Shown one piece after another: positions 41,195 to 50,919 of a stretch of 64,000 bases of DNA. The notes beneath the pieces are model-generated. The model worked only from the letters and a program-made list of their open reading frames with translations, did not search any database and was not told the DNA's origin. Origin of the DNA: Flavobacteriales bacterium. GTDB taxonomy: Bacteria > Bacteroidota > Bacteroidia > Flavobacteriales_F > PHOS-HE28. The first letter of the stretch is position 1. Each line of letters starts with the position of its first letter. The position numbers and the translations under genes were made by a program. The stretch covers positions 1,202,640 through 1,266,639 of the forward strand of contig CP129489.1 in the NCBI GenBank assembly GCA_030584065.1. Direction: 5' to 3'.

Positions 41195-43168
41195 TCACCG
41201 TCCCTCATGCACCAGGCGCACAGCCGGCCATGCCGCACCGTCCGTCGGACGCACGAAGTACACTCCCGTGGGCTGACCGTTCAATGCGATGCGGTGCGTG
41301 CCTGCAGCAAAGGGACCGTTCACCGTAACCGCGACGCGACCCAAGGCATCCACCAGCTGCACCCCGGCCACCGGAGCACCCATCTCCAGGATGTGCTCTG
41401 CGCCCTGTTGCCCCAGCCAGCGCGCACCGGTGAAGCGATTGCGCTGCTCCTCAAGGCCCGCGCAAGGATCCACCACCACGGCCACGAAGGCCTGCGCATC
41501 CGCACAGGGAGGCACGCCCTCCACGGTGTAGGTGTACAGGCCCGATGCATTCACCGCCGGGTTCAGGATGCCGCTGAATGGTATGCCGGACGGCCCCGTC
41601 CAGCTGCCACCGGGCTGCGCACCAGTGAGCAGCGTGATGAGCTGCACCGGCGCCGCATTGGCGCAGATGGTGTAAGTGGTGCTCTGCCCGGCGTTCGGCG
41701 CGCTATTCACGGTGAATGTGAAGTCGGCCGTGTCGTTGGCGCATGGGCCCGAGCCATAGACCACATAGATGAGATCATAGGTGCCCGGCGCGGTGAGCAT
41801 GGCCCCATTGGTGGGCTGGCCATTGTAGAAGAAGATCCCGGTGAGGTCACCGCCCTGCACGAAGCTGGGGAGCGAGGGAGCGGGGTCGGTGGAGCAGCGG
41901 CTGACGGCCACATCCTGACCCGCATTGGCAGGGTTGAGCAGGCTCACGGTAAGGGTGGCGGCATCCTGCGGGCAGCCACCAGGGCAGTCCGTGGTGTAGG
42001 TATAGGTGCCGCCCAGGTCGCTGAAGGTGTTGAGCTGCCCGCTGAAGGGCTGGCCGAAGGGCCCCGTCCATGCGCCGCAGGCCGAGGCACCGGGCAGGTA
42101 GTCGAGAAGGGCGTAGGTGCCCGTGTTCTTGCATAGGGTGATGCTCGCATCGGCTCCCGCGAAGGGCGCTGCGCTGATGGTGAGGTTGACCCCGTTATCG
42201 CTGCCCGTGGTCGCAGGGGCACTCGCCACCACGCGGATGCGATATCCCGTGCCCGGCGGCGTAAGGGCCGGGATGGTGCAGGCGATGGTGCCCGATGCCG
42301 TAGAGGATACCGTGCCGATGGCGATGGGCGCCGCGAAACCGCCGGCCGCATCGCTGAGCTGCGCGGTGAAGACGTTCCCCGTATTGAAGGCACCGGTGGC
42401 CGTGTACGGCACGGACAGCTGCGCACCCTGGCAGTAGGCTGAGACCGGCACGATGCCGGTGGCCACGGAGGCCGGAACGGCGGTGCTGGCGATGATGCGC
42501 ACATCGTCGATGGCGAAGCCGGGGTCAGCCGCGCCGAAGAGCGATGTGGCGTTGCGGAAGCGGAAGCCGAACCGCAGGGTGGCCTGGTTGCCGAAGGCCG
42601 GCAGGCTGATGGTCTGCTCCACCCAGTTGGGCTGGTTGCGGTACTGGCTGATGGGGCTGGTGACCTGCGTCCATGTCAGGCCGCCATCTGTGCTGTAGTG
42701 CACCTCGCCATAGTTCTGCGCGCCGCCCTGGCAGAGCCACCAGAAGCGGAGCGATGCCTCGGATTGGCCGAGCGTGCTCACATCGCCGGTCATGCGGGCG
42801 AAGATGTTGTCCGGCTCGGTGCAGAAGCCGTCGGCCGCGCCGAAGGAGCAGCATTGGATGCCATTCTGCTGCGCCACCAGGCTCACGGTGTGGAGATACG
42901 CGCCGTTCGGCACAGCGATCCCCACTGGCTGGCTCGGGGTGGCCGGGATGGTGAAATCCAAGGGAATGCCCAGGCAATCCGCCACGCCGCTGCCTCCGGC
43001 GAACACGCTGTTCACCACCCAGGCATTGGAGACGCCGCTCACCGATCCGAGATCGGGCGTGTTGAGGGCGAATGCGGGCGACGATTCGAAGCCCTCGCTG
43101 AAGAGGACGGTCTGGGCGCTGGCCAGGAAAGGGACCAGGAACGGGATGCAGAGTAGCGGTTTGCGCAT
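41195..43168 (-). CDS. Secreted T9SS-tailed protein with tandem adhesin-like modules
   Basis: A 657-residue protein with a signal peptide (MRKPLLCIPFLVPFLASAQ). Residues 20-230 form a beta-sandwich with SEGFESS and FAIDDVRIIAST, like MAM/jelly-roll surface proteins. An Ig-like segment follows, then three Cys-paired modules of about 75 residues (about residues 335-565) built on ADASITLCKNTG, WTGPFGQPFSG and GTYTYTTDCP. The last 80 residues are a T9SS type A sorting domain (VQLVDALGRVAVTVNGPF, LNGQPTGVYFVRP). It is probably a surface adhesin or matrix protein. The -7 region is weak (TACCTTGC near 43188). Confidence 0.82.
   Translation of the reverse strand: MRKPLLCIPFLVPFLASAQTVLFSEGFESSPAFALNTPDLGSVSGVSNAWVVNSVFAGGSGVADCLGIPLDFTIPATPSQPVGIAVPNGAYLHTVSLVAQQNGIQCCSFGAADGFCTEPDNIFARMTGDVSTLGQSEASLRFWWLCQGGAQNYGEVHYSTDGGLTWTQVTSPISQYRNQPNWVEQTISLPAFGNQATLRFGFRFRNATSLFGAADPGFAIDDVRIIASTAVPASVATGIVPVSAYCQGAQLSVPYTATGAFNTGNVFTAQLSDAAGGFAAPIAIGTVSSTASGTIACTIPALTPPGTGYRIRVVASAPATTGSDNGVNLTISAAPFAGADASITLCKNTGTYALLDYLPGASACGAWTGPFGQPFSGQLNTFSDLGGTYTYTTDCPGGCPQDAATLTVSLLNPANAGQDVAVSRCSTDPAPSLPSFVQGGDLTGIFFYNGQPTNGAMLTAPGTYDLIYVVYGSGPCANDTADFTFTVNSAPNAGQSTTYTICANAAPVQLITLLTGAQPGGSWTGPSGIPFSGILNPAVNASGLYTYTVEGVPPCADAQAFVAVVVDPCAGLEEQRNRFTGARWLGQQGAEHILEMGAPVAGVQLVDALGRVAVTVNGPFAAGTHRIALNGQPTGVYFVRPTDGAAWPAVRLVHEGR
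41475..42165 (-). repeat. Three tandem 75-residue Cys-paired modules (in-gene)
   Basis: Three protein-level repeats within the adhesin-like gene, each opening with (N/F)AG(Q/A) and a Cys near position 11. Modules one and three share the W-T-G-P core and G-x-Y-T-Y-T strand; the middle one is more diverged. Boundaries are approximate and the repeat is not obvious at the DNA level. Confidence 0.6.
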
Positions 43169-43227
43169 GGGCTGGGGTTTGGCCCGGGCAAGGTAAACCG
43201 GCTCCCCATACGCTTCAAGCCCCGCCC

Positions 43228-44739
43228 CTACTTCGCCTTGCGCTCGCGCAGGCGGGTCACCAGATCGGCGATCTGGTCGGCCGTGAGGCTCTTGCCCACG
43301 AATCGCCGATCGCCATCGACCACGAAGAGCTTCGGCGTGCTGAACACATCGTATGTGTCCGCGTAGTTGAGGCTCTCCAAGGTGGTGAGGCGCGGGATGA
43401 ACTTCCGCGGGTCCTTCTTGGCCTCTTCGAAGACATTCTTCGTGAGGCCCACGTTCACCCAGTCGGGCGTGTTCTCCCGGATGAACTTCTTCCAGTCCTT
43501 CATCAGCGATTCATCCACGGCCTTTGCCACGGCATACACCTCCACGCCCATGGGCTTCAGCCTCTCTTTGTACACCTTGTAGATCTCCGGCAGTTCCTTC
43601 TTGCAATGGCCGCAGTGCGGGTCCCAGAAGATGATGACCACGAACTCCTCCTTCAGGTCGTAGAAATTGATCCATTTCTCCTCGGTGCTGTCGGTCAGGC
43701 AGAGGTAGGGGGCCTTGCGTCCCAGCACGAGGGGCGCCTGTTTCCGGGCGCGTTCGCAGAGCTTCTCCAGCTTGTCCGCCTCCATCCAATCCACCCGGGA
43801 GGCCTGGCCCGGCTTGGGGCAGTAGTAGGTCAGCGCCATGTGGACGAACACGGCATCCATGCCCATGATCTCGCTGGTCTCGAACTTGTGCGTGATGTTG
43901 TGGACGATGTACTTGAAGGTCTCCTTCGAGCTCCCGGTCCTGGCGATGAGCGCATCGGCGAGGCGGTTGATGGTATCGGGCACCTGTGCTATGACCTTCG
44001 TGAGGTACTCCTCCAGCTTGTTTCCGAAGACCGGCACGCGGACGATTCGGTCGTCCGTCAGGTCGAAGTTGTCCCAGAAATGCTCGCGGTACTGGTAGTA
44101 TGCGGCAGCGCTATCCAGGCTTCCGTCAGCTTTGCGCGGCTCGGGAAGCTCCACGGCCATGCTCATCTTCACCAGGGAGGCCACCAAGGTGCCGGGGTTG
44201 CCTGAAACCAGGTCGCGCTGGTTCTGCTTCACGCGCTTGTCCAGATCCTCCATGGCGGCCTTCACCTCGGTGCGGGTGGCTTCGTCCTTGGCAGCATCGA
44301 GCCGGGCCTTCTGCGCTTCCCCCTCAAGGCGGCGCTCGTTCAGGAAGCGGATATAACCGATGAAGAGTTCGTTCTCCCGGCTCTGCTTCACCTGCAGGGC
44401 CGGCAGCAGATCCTCTTTGCGCGTGCTCACTTTGATCACGGGCTCGTTCACCACCAGCTCGAAGTACTTCGGACCGGGCACCACCACCGCGTAAACGCCC
44501 GCCGCGTAGCCGCTCTCCTTCTTGAACACCGCGGTGGCCTTCGCATCCACGATGGCTGTATCCGCATAGTAGAGCTTGTTGCCGTAATAGTTCGCGAGAT
44601 AGACGGTGTCGCCTTTGGCCATCCCTAGCACCTGCGCCTCGATCACACGCTTGGGACCGGTGTTCTGCGATGCGGCCGGGGCGGAGAGGAGCGCGAGCAG
44701 CGTGAGGGCGGTGAAGGCTCTGTGCATCATGGTTGGCAT
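43228..44739 (-). CDS. Periplasmic thioredoxin-domain protein (TlpA/ResA-like, DUF5106 type)
   Basis: A 503-residue protein with a signal peptide (MMHRAFTALTLLALLSAPAA). An N-terminal DUF4369-like domain (VIEAQVLGMAKGDTVYLANY) and a long helical middle part precede a C-terminal thioredoxin domain with redox motif CGHC in IIFWDPHCGHCKKELPEI and the cis-Pro strand VFSTPKLFVVDGD. It probably reduces or isomerises disulfides in the periplasm. The start at 44739 follows an exact TACATTTG box by 18 nt; in-frame ATGs at 44730 and 44727 are possible alternatives. Confidence 0.85.
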   Translation of the reverse strand: MPTMMHRAFTALTLLALLSAPAASQNTGPKRVIEAQVLGMAKGDTVYLANYYGNKLYYADTAIVDAKATAVFKKESGYAAGVYAVVVPGPKYFELVVNEPVIKVSTRKEDLLPALQVKQSRENELFIGYIRFLNERRLEGEAQKARLDAAKDEATRTEVKAAMEDLDKRVKQNQRDLVSGNPGTLVASLVKMSMAVELPEPRKADGSLDSAAAYYQYREHFWDNFDLTDDRIVRVPVFGNKLEEYLTKVIAQVPDTINRLADALIARTGSSKETFKYIVHNITHKFETSEIMGMDAVFVHMALTYYCPKPGQASRVDWMEADKLEKLCERARKQAPLVLGRKAPYLCLTDSTEEKWINFYDLKEEFVVIIFWDPHCGHCKKELPEIYKVYKERLKPMGVEVYAVAKAVDESLMKDWKKFIRENTPDWVNVGLTKNVFEEAKKDPRKFIPRLTTLESLNYADTYDVFSTPKLFVVDGDRRFVGKSLTADQIADLVTRLRERKAK

Positions 44740-44757
44740 GCTGTTCGTCAGGCGCGG

Positions 44758-44765
44758 CAAATGTA
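44758..44765 (-). promoter_or_regulatory. Exact -7 box TACATTTG for the thioredoxin-domain gene
   Basis: Perfect TAnnTTTG. It overlaps the open-frame start at 44760 and so excludes it. Confidence 0.6.
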
Positions 44766-44899
44766 GACGGGGCGACCGGCGTGACCGGCGATTTCCGTGC
44801 CGGAGACGCGCGGCCGCGAGGCGCCCGTTGCCTCCCGGTCGTTAAGGCTTGCAAATACGGGCTTGCCGTCGTGCGCCGGCGATCGGACGCAGGGGCCGA

Positions 44900-46495
44900 T
44901 CAAGCGGTCTCCGTCTTGAATTCACTGGTGGTGTGGAAGGTGATCTCCGGATTGTTGCGGCGCTCGAGGTCGAGCATATAGGCGCTGGGCGCCATGAACA
45001 CGGGGTTGCCGTCCTTGTCCTGTACGATCTGCTGGGCCTTCACCCGGATGAACCGGTCGAGCGCGGCGGGGTCGGTGGCGGTCATCCAGCAGGCCTTGTG
45101 CGCTGCGATCTGCTGGAAAGCGCACTTGGCGCCGTACTCGTGCTCCAGCCGATAGGCGATCACCTCGAACTGCAGCTCGCCGACGCAGCCTACCACTTTC
45201 TTGTTGCCGGGCTGCTGGGTGAATAGCTGGGCCACCCCCTCATCGGTGAGCTGGCGGATGCCCTTGTCCAGCTGCTTGGTCTTCATGGGGTCCAGGTTCA
45301 CCAGCTCGCGGAAGAGCTCGGGGCTGAAGGCCGGTATGCCGCGGAAGGTGAAGCCGGCCCCCTCGGTGAGGGTGTCGCCGATCTTGAAGTTGCCCGTGTC
45401 GAAGAGCCCGATGACGTCACCAGGCCAGGCCTCGTCCACGATGGTCTTCTGGGCGGCGAGGAAATTGGTGGGGGTGGCGAAGCGCAGCTGCTTATCGAGC
45501 CGCACATGCCTGTAGTAGGTGTTGCGCTGGAACCGGCCGGAGCATACGCGCAGGAAGGCGATGCGGTCGCGGTGGTTGGGATCCAGGTTCGCATGGATCT
45601 TGAACACGAAGCCGCTGAACTTCGGATCGTTGGGCTGCACCTCCCCATGGTCGGTATGGCGCGGGCCCGGCGGCGGGGCGATCCCCACGAAGGCGTCGAG
45701 CACCTCCTTCACGCCGAAGTTGTTGAAGGCGCTGCCGAAGAAGACCGGCGCGATGCGCCCTGCGCGGTAAGCATCGGTGCTCAGGGGATCGTACACGCCC
45801 TCCACGAGGTCGATGTCCTCGCGCAGCTGGCGGGCGGCATCTTCTCCCAGCTGCCGCTGGAGCTCGGGGTCCTGCAGGTCGCTGATCCGGATGCTGCTCT
45901 GCTCCACCTTCGTCTTCCCCGGATCGAAGAGCCGCAGGCCCTTGCTGTAAAGGTCGTACACGCCCTGGAAGGTGGCGCCGATGCCGACGGGCCAGCTCAT
46001 GGGGCGGACCTTGATGGCGAGCTTCTCCTCCAGCTCGTCCAGCAGGTCGAAGGCGTCACGACCTTCGAGATCCAGCTTGTTGATGAACACGATGACCGGT
46101 GTGCTCCTCATCCGGCAGACCTCCATGAGACGCTCGGTCTGCGCTTCCACGCCCTTCACGCAGTCGATCACCAGCACCACGCTGTCCACCGCGGTGAGGG
46201 TCCGGTAGGTATCCTCGGCGAAGTCGCGGTGGCCGGGGGTATCCAGCAGGTTGATGAGCTTGCCGCCGTACTCGAAGGTCATGACCGAGGTGCTCACCGA
46301 GATGCCGCGCTGCCGCTCGATCTCCATGAAGTCGCTGGTCGCACCCCGGCGGATCTTGTTGCTCTTCACCGCCCCGGCGGTCTGGATGGCGCCGCCGTAG
46401 AGCAGGAATTTCTCCGTCAGCGTGGTCTTGCCGGCGTCGGGGTGGCTGATGATGGCGAAGGTGCGCCGCCGCTCGATCTCGTCCTGCAAGGCCAT
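44900..46495 (-). CDS. prfC: Peptide chain release factor 3
   Basis: A 531-residue translational GTPase starting [21 protein letters not shown] motifs are [13 protein letters not shown] (G1), [12 protein letters not shown] (G2), [13 protein letters not shown] (G3) and FINKLD (G4). Domain 2/3 features such as [20 protein letters not shown] identify RF3 rather than EF-G. RF3 recycles RF1/RF2 after peptide release. An exact TAGTTTTG box lies 27 nt upstream, back to back with the promoter of the divergent dehydrogenase. Confidence 0.97.
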   Translation of the reverse strand: MALQDEIERRRTFAIISHPDAGKTTLTEKFLLYGGAIQTAGAVKSNKIRRGATSDFMEIERQRGISVSTSVMTFEYGGKLINLLDTPGHRDFAEDTYRTLTAVDSVVLVIDCVKGVEAQTERLMEVCRMRSTPVIVFINKLDLEGRDAFDLLDELEEKLAIKVRPMSWPVGIGATFQGVYDLYSKGLRLFDPGKTKVEQSSIRISDLQDPELQRQLGEDAARQLREDIDLVEGVYDPLSTDAYRAGRIAPVFFGSAFNNFGVKEVLDAFVGIAPPPGPRHTDHGEVQPNDPKFSGFVFKIHANLDPNHRDRIAFLRVCSGRFQRNTYYRHVRLDKQLRFATPTNFLAAQKTIVDEAWPGDVIGLFDTGNFKIGDTLTEGAGFTFRGIPAFSPELFRELVNLDPMKTKQLDKGIRQLTDEGVAQLFTQQPGNKKVVGCVGELQFEVIAYRLEHEYGAKCAFQQIAAHKACWMTATDPAALDRFIRVKAQQIVQDKDGNPVFMAPSAYMLDLERRNNPEITFHTTSEFKTETA

Positions 46496-46522
46496 GTCGA
46501 TCCGCTCCGTTGATAAAGGCGG

Positions 46523-46530
46523 CAAAACTA
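46523..46530 (-). promoter_or_regulatory. Exact -7 box TAGTTTTG for prfC
   Basis: Perfect TAnnTTTG. It forms a divergent pair with the identical octamer on the other strand at 46574-46581. Confidence 0.6.
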
Positions 46531-46573
46531 GGTTTTCGTCGATGCCGCCGCGGAGCGGAAGCCGCGGTTGGGG

Positions 46574-46581
46574 TAGTTTTG
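46574..46581 (+). promoter_or_regulatory. Exact -7 box TAGTTTTG for the second sugar dehydrogenase
   Basis: Perfect TAnnTTTG with a 17-nt leader to the ATG at 46599. It shows that the open frame reaching back to 46422 is not the true start. Confidence 0.6.
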
Positions 46582-46598
46582 GGCAAACCCTCCCAGGA

Positions 46599-48218
46599 AT
46601 GACCCTTCGAACCATACCCGCCGCCTGCGCCCTCGGCCTATGCCTATCGGCCACGGGCCAGGAAACGCCAATCACCCTGCAAGTGGAGCAGGTGGCCACA
46701 GGCCTCACCCGCATCACCGACATCAGCCATTGCGGTGACGACCGGCTCTTCCTCACCCTCCAAGGCGGCACCATCCGCATCCTCGATGCGGACAACACCC
46801 TGCTGGCCACGCCCTTCCTGAACATCACCAGCCGGGTGAACAGCAGCGGCAATGAGCAGGGCCTGCTCGGTCTCGCCTTCGACCCGGACTATTCCACCAA
46901 TGGGAGGTTCTATGTGTACTACACCAACGGCAGCGGGTCCGGCACCAGCCGCATCTCCCGGTTCACCGTGTCTGCCGACCCCAACGTGGCCGATCCCGAT
47001 AGCGAGGAGATCCTTTACACGGCAGCGCAGCCCTACACCAACCATAATGGCGGCGACATCGAATTCGGCCCTGACGGATACCTGTACATCGGCTTCGGCG
47101 ATGGCGGCAGCGGCGGCGATCCGCAGAACCTGGCGCAGAACATGAGCAGCCCGCTCGGCAAGATGATCCGCATCGACGTGAGCGGCGAAACCGGCTGGGC
47201 CGTGCCGCCCGACAACCCCTTCGTGGGCCAGACCAGCGTGCTGCCCGAGATCTGGGCGAGCGGGCTGCGCAATCCCTGGCGCTGGGGCTTCGATGCCGAG
47301 ACCGGCGATCTCTGGATCGGCGACGTGGGTCAGAATGCCGTGGAAGAGGTGAGCTACTGGCCCGCCGGCGACAACAGCGGCCCCAACTTCGGCTGGCGCT
47401 GCTATGAAGCCAACGCAACGTACAACACCGGGGGCTGCCAGCCGGCCTCGGCCTACGTGACACCGGCCACCTCCCATATCCAGAGCCAGCAGGGCTGGTG
47501 CTCCGTCATCGGGGGCAGGGTCTACCGCGGAGGCACCTACTGGCGCATCGAGGGGCGGTACATCTACACCGATTACTGCGGAGGCCAGTTCTATGGCCTG
47601 CGCCGCGATGAGTTCGGCGCTTGGGTGCGCACCCAGCACCTGGCCAGCGGCCTCTATGGCTTCTCCTGCATCGGTGAGAACAGCGGCGGCGAGCTCTTCG
47701 CCGGCAACAACAGCAATGGGCGCCTCTACCGCATCAAGGAGGCTTGCCCCGCACCGGCCCCGGTCATCGCCCTGGATGGCAACGGCCTTGTCTCCACGGC
47801 CGCGCTCGGGTATCAATGGTACCTCAATGGCACGGCCATCCCCGGCGCCGTAGGCCAGAGCTACACCCCGACGGAGAACGGCGACTACCGCGTGCTGGCC
47901 AATACGGAGACCGGCTGCCAGATCTTCTCCAACATCATCGAGATCACCACCACCGGACTTGCCGAGGGTGATGCGTCCGGGGCGACGGTACGTCCGATCC
48001 CGGCCGACGCGGTGATCTGGGTGGACGGCATCAGGGCGCCTGGCGCAGCGGCGGAGCTGCTGGATGCGCAAGGGCGTCGCGTGCGCGCCGCCGCACCGCT
48101 CAACAGCGGCTCAATCGCCTTGGACACGCAGGAGCTTCCTGCGGGCCTCTATACCGTGCGGCTCCTCGGCCCCGATGGCACCGTGCTGCTCCGCCGCAAC
48201 GTGCCGGTGGCGCACTGA
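46599..48218 (+). CDS. PQQ-dependent sugar dehydrogenase-like protein with T9SS tail
   Basis: A 539-residue protein with a signal peptide ([20 protein letters not shown]). The propeller has [40 protein letters not shown] with the catalytic-type His, [12 protein letters not shown] and [16 protein letters not shown]. An Ig-like segment ([20 protein letters not shown]) follows, then a T9SS-type tail ([26 protein letters not shown]). Domain order equals the gene at 19693-21327, so the two are paralogues. It probably oxidises sugars outside the cell. A long hairpin follows the stop. Confidence 0.87.
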   Translation: MTLRTIPAACALGLCLSATGQETPITLQVEQVATGLTRITDISHCGDDRLFLTLQGGTIRILDADNTLLATPFLNITSRVNSSGNEQGLLGLAFDPDYSTNGRFYVYYTNGSGSGTSRISRFTVSADPNVADPDSEEILYTAAQPYTNHNGGDIEFGPDGYLYIGFGDGGSGGDPQNLAQNMSSPLGKMIRIDVSGETGWAVPPDNPFVGQTSVLPEIWASGLRNPWRWGFDAETGDLWIGDVGQNAVEEVSYWPAGDNSGPNFGWRCYEANATYNTGGCQPASAYVTPATSHIQSQQGWCSVIGGRVYRGGTYWRIEGRYIYTDYCGGQFYGLRRDEFGAWVRTQHLASGLYGFSCIGENSGGELFAGNNSNGRLYRIKEACPAPAPVIALDGNGLVSTAALGYQWYLNGTAIPGAVGQSYTPTENGDYRVLANTETGCQIFSNIIEITTTGLAEGDASGATVRPIPADAVIWVDGIRAPGAAAELLDAQGRRVRAAAPLNSGSIALDTQELPAGLYTVRLLGPDGTVLLRRNVPVAH

Positions 48219-48232
48219 GGCGTCCGGACCTG

Positions 48233-48270
48233 GCAAGAAGCCCTCGCGCATCGGCGCGGGGGCTTCTTGC
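48233..48270 (+). terminator. 17-bp hairpin terminator after the sugar dehydrogenase
   Basis: The stem gcaagaagccctcgcgc pairs with gcgcgggggcttcttgc over 17 positions with one T-G wobble, around an ATCG loop. It lies 14 bp after the stop. There is no U-run, but the stem is among the strongest in the window. Confidence 0.75.
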
Positions 48271-48322
48271 TGAAGCGCCGTGACCGAGGATGAGCGGTCA
48301 TACGGAGCACGGGGCGGGGCCT

Positions 48323-48330
48323 TATGTTCG
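48323..48330 (+). promoter_or_regulatory. -7-type box TATGTTCG for the SpoIIM-MoxR operon
   Basis: TAnnTTCG form, 13 bp before the ATG at 48344. It is the only promoter candidate for the six-gene run up to DUF58. Confidence 0.45.
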
Positions 48331-48343
48331 CGCTGCAGTCCCC

Positions 48344-49324
48344 ATGCGCGAAGCAGCCTTCATCAAGCGGAACCAGGCGAAGTGGCAACGGCTGGAGCAG
48401 TCCATCGCCGGGCTGGGACAGCTCAGCGGCGACGAGGCGAGCGACCTCTACATCCAGCTGACGGACGACCTGAGCTACGCCCGCACCTTCTACCCCAAGA
48501 GCGCGGTGGTGAGCTACCTGAACGGACTGGCCGTGCGGCTCCACCAGCACATCTACCGCAACAAGCGCACACCGCGCGGCCGATTCATCTCCTTCTGGGC
48601 CCGGGAGGTGCCGCAGGCCCTGGCCGAGGCGCGGCGCAACCTGGCACTTTCCTTTGCCATTTTCGCCGTGGCGGTGCTCATCGGCGCAGTGAGCGCCGCG
48701 CATGACGACACCTTCGTCCGGCTCATCCTGGGGGATGACTATGTGGACATGACCCTGGACAACATCAAGCAGGGGCGGCCCATGGGCGTGTATGAGAGCA
48801 TGGAGGAAGGCGGCATGTTCCTGCACATCACCACCAACAACATCCGGGTCTCATTCGTTGCCTTCGTGGCCGGCCTGTTGGCCAGCTTCGGGACCGTGCT
48901 GGTGCTGCTGTACAATGGCGTCATGCTGGGCTCCTTCCAGTACTTCTTCCATGAGCAGGGCGTGCTTGCGGAGAGCGTGCTCACCATCTGGGTGCACGGC
49001 ACGCTCGAGATCTCGGCCATAGTCGTTGCGGGCGGAGCGGGCCTTACGCTCGGCAACAGCTGGCTGTTCCCGGGCACCTACACGCGGGGCGAAAGCCTGC
49101 GCCGAGGCGCACGTACAGGGCTCAAGGTGGTGATGGGACTGCTTCCCGTCTTCATCGCGGCCGGCTTCCTGGAGAGCTTCGTCACCCGGCATGCCCTCAC
49201 CTTGCGGCCTTGGGTGGCCATCACCATCATCCTGGCATCACTGGCCTGGGTCATCCATTACTTCATCATCCTCCCCTACCATGCAGAACGCCGCCGAGCC
49301 GGTCCAGTTGCGCCAGGTGCGTGA
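48344..49324 (+). CDS. Stage II sporulation protein M (SpoIIM) family membrane protein
   Basis: A 326-residue protein beginning MREAAFIKRNQAKWQRLEQS. About 100 cytoplasmic residues precede four to five membrane helices (LSFAIFAVAVLIGAVSAAHD, VSFVAFVAGLLASFGTVLVL, LTIWVHGTLEISAIVVAGG). The HGTLEISAIVVAGGAG stretch is diagnostic of the SpoIIM/DUF95 family, which in Bacillus acts in peptidoglycan remodelling. This is no spore former; in Bacteroidota the gene heads MoxR/DUF58 operons. The next gene starts 44 bp inside it. Confidence 0.85.
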   Translation: MREAAFIKRNQAKWQRLEQSIAGLGQLSGDEASDLYIQLTDDLSYARTFYPKSAVVSYLNGLAVRLHQHIYRNKRTPRGRFISFWAREVPQALAEARRNLALSFAIFAVAVLIGAVSAAHDDTFVRLILGDDYVDMTLDNIKQGRPMGVYESMEEGGMFLHITTNNIRVSFVAFVAGLLASFGTVLVLLYNGVMLGSFQYFFHEQGVLAESVLTIWVHGTLEISAIVVAGGAGLTLGNSWLFPGTYTRGESLRRGARTGLKVVMGLLPVFIAAGFLESFVTRHALTLRPWVAITIILASLAWVIHYFIILPYHAERRRAGPVAPGA

Positions 49325-50174
49325 CTTCGGGCAGATCTTCAACGCGACCTTCACCTTCCTCCGCCAGAACTGGAAACCGCTGTTCCGGGCCATCGGCGTG
49401 GTGGGCCTGCCTGCCGGTCTGGTAGGAGGATTCCTCTCAGGCGGGGCCATGGCCGGCCTGCAGCAGCTGCAGATGGAGCCTGGCGACGACCCGGGCCGGG
49501 TGTTCTCGCTGCTGGGGTCGAGCATGGCGGGGCTCGTGCCGGGCATGATCATCCTCTTCGTGGCGTGGATGATGGTGGTCTCCATGGTGCACGAGTACAT
49601 CAGGGCCTATCACCAGGGCGAGCACCACCTGCTCGGCACCGGCGACCTGGTGAAGCGCGGGCTCGGCCAGATGGGCCCCTATTTCGGTGCCAGTTTCCTC
49701 TCGGGCCTGCTCGTGGGCCTGGGCTTCATGCTCTGCATCCTGCCCGCCATGTATCCGGCGGCCGTGCTCTCCCTGGCGCTCGCCGCGCACGCGATCGAGC
49801 GCACGGGCGGGAGCGGTGCACTGAGCCGGTCGAACCAGCTCGTGACCGGTGACTTCTGGCCCACGCTGGGCCTGGTGATCGTGGCTACCCTGCTCAAATG
49901 GATGCTGGACTATATCGTTGTGCTTCCCTTCACCATCGCGGGCATGGTTATCGGGATCAATACGGGGCTCGAGGCCGCTTCCGGGAACGGCCCCATGGCG
50001 CTGCCCGAGTGGATGGGCATCTTCAATTCCGTGAGCACGGCTGTGCAGTGGTGCGTGCAGATGGTGACCTACCCCATCGTGGCCGTGGCCATGGCATTGA
50101 AGTACTTCAGCCGCGTGGAGGAGACCGAAGGCCATGGCCTGAAGGAGCGCATCGCAGGCTTCGACCAGGCCTGA
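49281..50174 (+). CDS. Polytopic membrane protein of the MoxR operon
   Basis: A 297-residue protein starting MQNAAEPVQLRQVRDFGQIF, 44 bp before the SpoIIM stop. Five or six membrane segments include LFRAIGVVGLPAGLVGGFLS, LVPGMIILFVAWMMVVSMV and LVGLGFMLCILPAMYPAAVL. The arrangement around RDFGQIFNATFTFLRQNWKP is that of the glycerophosphoryl-diester-phosphodiesterase membrane-domain type proteins found beside DUF4129 in Bacteroidota. No catalytic motif is visible. It ends 7 bp before the DUF4129 gene and is probably a membrane partner of the operon. Confidence 0.75.
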   Translation: MQNAAEPVQLRQVRDFGQIFNATFTFLRQNWKPLFRAIGVVGLPAGLVGGFLSGGAMAGLQQLQMEPGDDPGRVFSLLGSSMAGLVPGMIILFVAWMMVVSMVHEYIRAYHQGEHHLLGTGDLVKRGLGQMGPYFGASFLSGLLVGLGFMLCILPAMYPAAVLSLALAAHAIERTGGSGALSRSNQLVTGDFWPTLGLVIVATLLKWMLDYIVVLPFTIAGMVIGINTGLEAASGNGPMALPEWMGIFNSVSTAVQWCVQMVTYPIVAVAMALKYFSRVEETEGHGLKERIAGFDQA

Positions 50175-50181
50175 GCGACGG

Positions 50182-50919
50182 ATGCGCGGCCAGGCCCTGC
50201 TCCTGTTGTGGCTGCTGCTCACCGGCACCATGGCCGTGGCGCAGCCTACCCGTGGAGCGGCGGAGGGCGCCCAGGGCACGCGGCAGGCCGCTCCACCGCT
50301 GGAGCCCCCGGAGCTGAGGCCCTTCGATGCGAAGGAGATCGAGCGCCTTAGGGCCGATCCCGCCTTGCAGTACGACCGTGACCTGCGCCGCACGCCCACC
50401 TTCTGGGAGCGCTTCAAGGACTGGCTCTTCCACCTGCTGCGCGAGTTCCTCGGAACGCGCGCCGGGAGCTTCGTCGCAGAGCACCTGCTCTACATCCTGG
50501 CCCTGGCCATCCTGGTGGCCGCGGTGATCATCCTGCGGCGCAATGGCCTGCGGGCCGTGTTCCATGGGGCGCCGCGCAGCGCAGGTGAGGTCATCGCGGT
50601 GGATGAGGATATCCGCAGCATGGACATCCGCACCCTCATCGCCGAAGCGGAATCCGACGGGGACCTCCGGCGTGCCATACGGCTGCATTACCTGCTGGTG
50701 CTGCGTGCCTTGGTGGACCAAGGCGTGCTCACCTGGAGCCCCGACCGCACCGACCGCGACTACATGGCCCAGATCAAGGACCCCGGTCTGCGTGCGCGAT
50801 TCGCGCAGGCCGCGCTGGTCTTCCAATGGGTATGGTACGGGCATGCCGAGGTTGACAGGGCGCGCTACGAGACCATCCGCCGGCCCTTCCTCCAATTCGA
50901 ACGGGCAGCAGACCGATGA
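50182..50919 (+). CDS. DUF4129-domain membrane protein
   Basis: A 245-residue protein with a signal peptide (MRGQALLLLWLLLTGTMAVA), a Pro/Glu-rich periplasmic part, one membrane helix at about residues 95-112 (LLYILALAILVAAVIILRR), and a C-terminal cytoplasmic DUF4129 domain: AIRLHYLLVLRALVDQGVL, DRTDRDYMAQI and WVWYGHAEVDRARYE. DUF4129 domains often sit beside transglutaminase or MoxR/DUF58 genes. Function is unknown. The stop overlaps the next start by 4 bp. Confidence 0.82.
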   Translation: MRGQALLLLWLLLTGTMAVAQPTRGAAEGAQGTRQAAPPLEPPELRPFDAKEIERLRADPALQYDRDLRRTPTFWERFKDWLFHLLREFLGTRAGSFVAEHLLYILALAILVAAVIILRRNGLRAVFHGAPRSAGEVIAVDEDIRSMDIRTLIAEAESDGDLRRAIRLHYLLVLRALVDQGVLTWSPDRTDRDYMAQIKDPGLRARFAQAALVFQWVWYGHAEVDRARYETIRRPFLQFERAADR

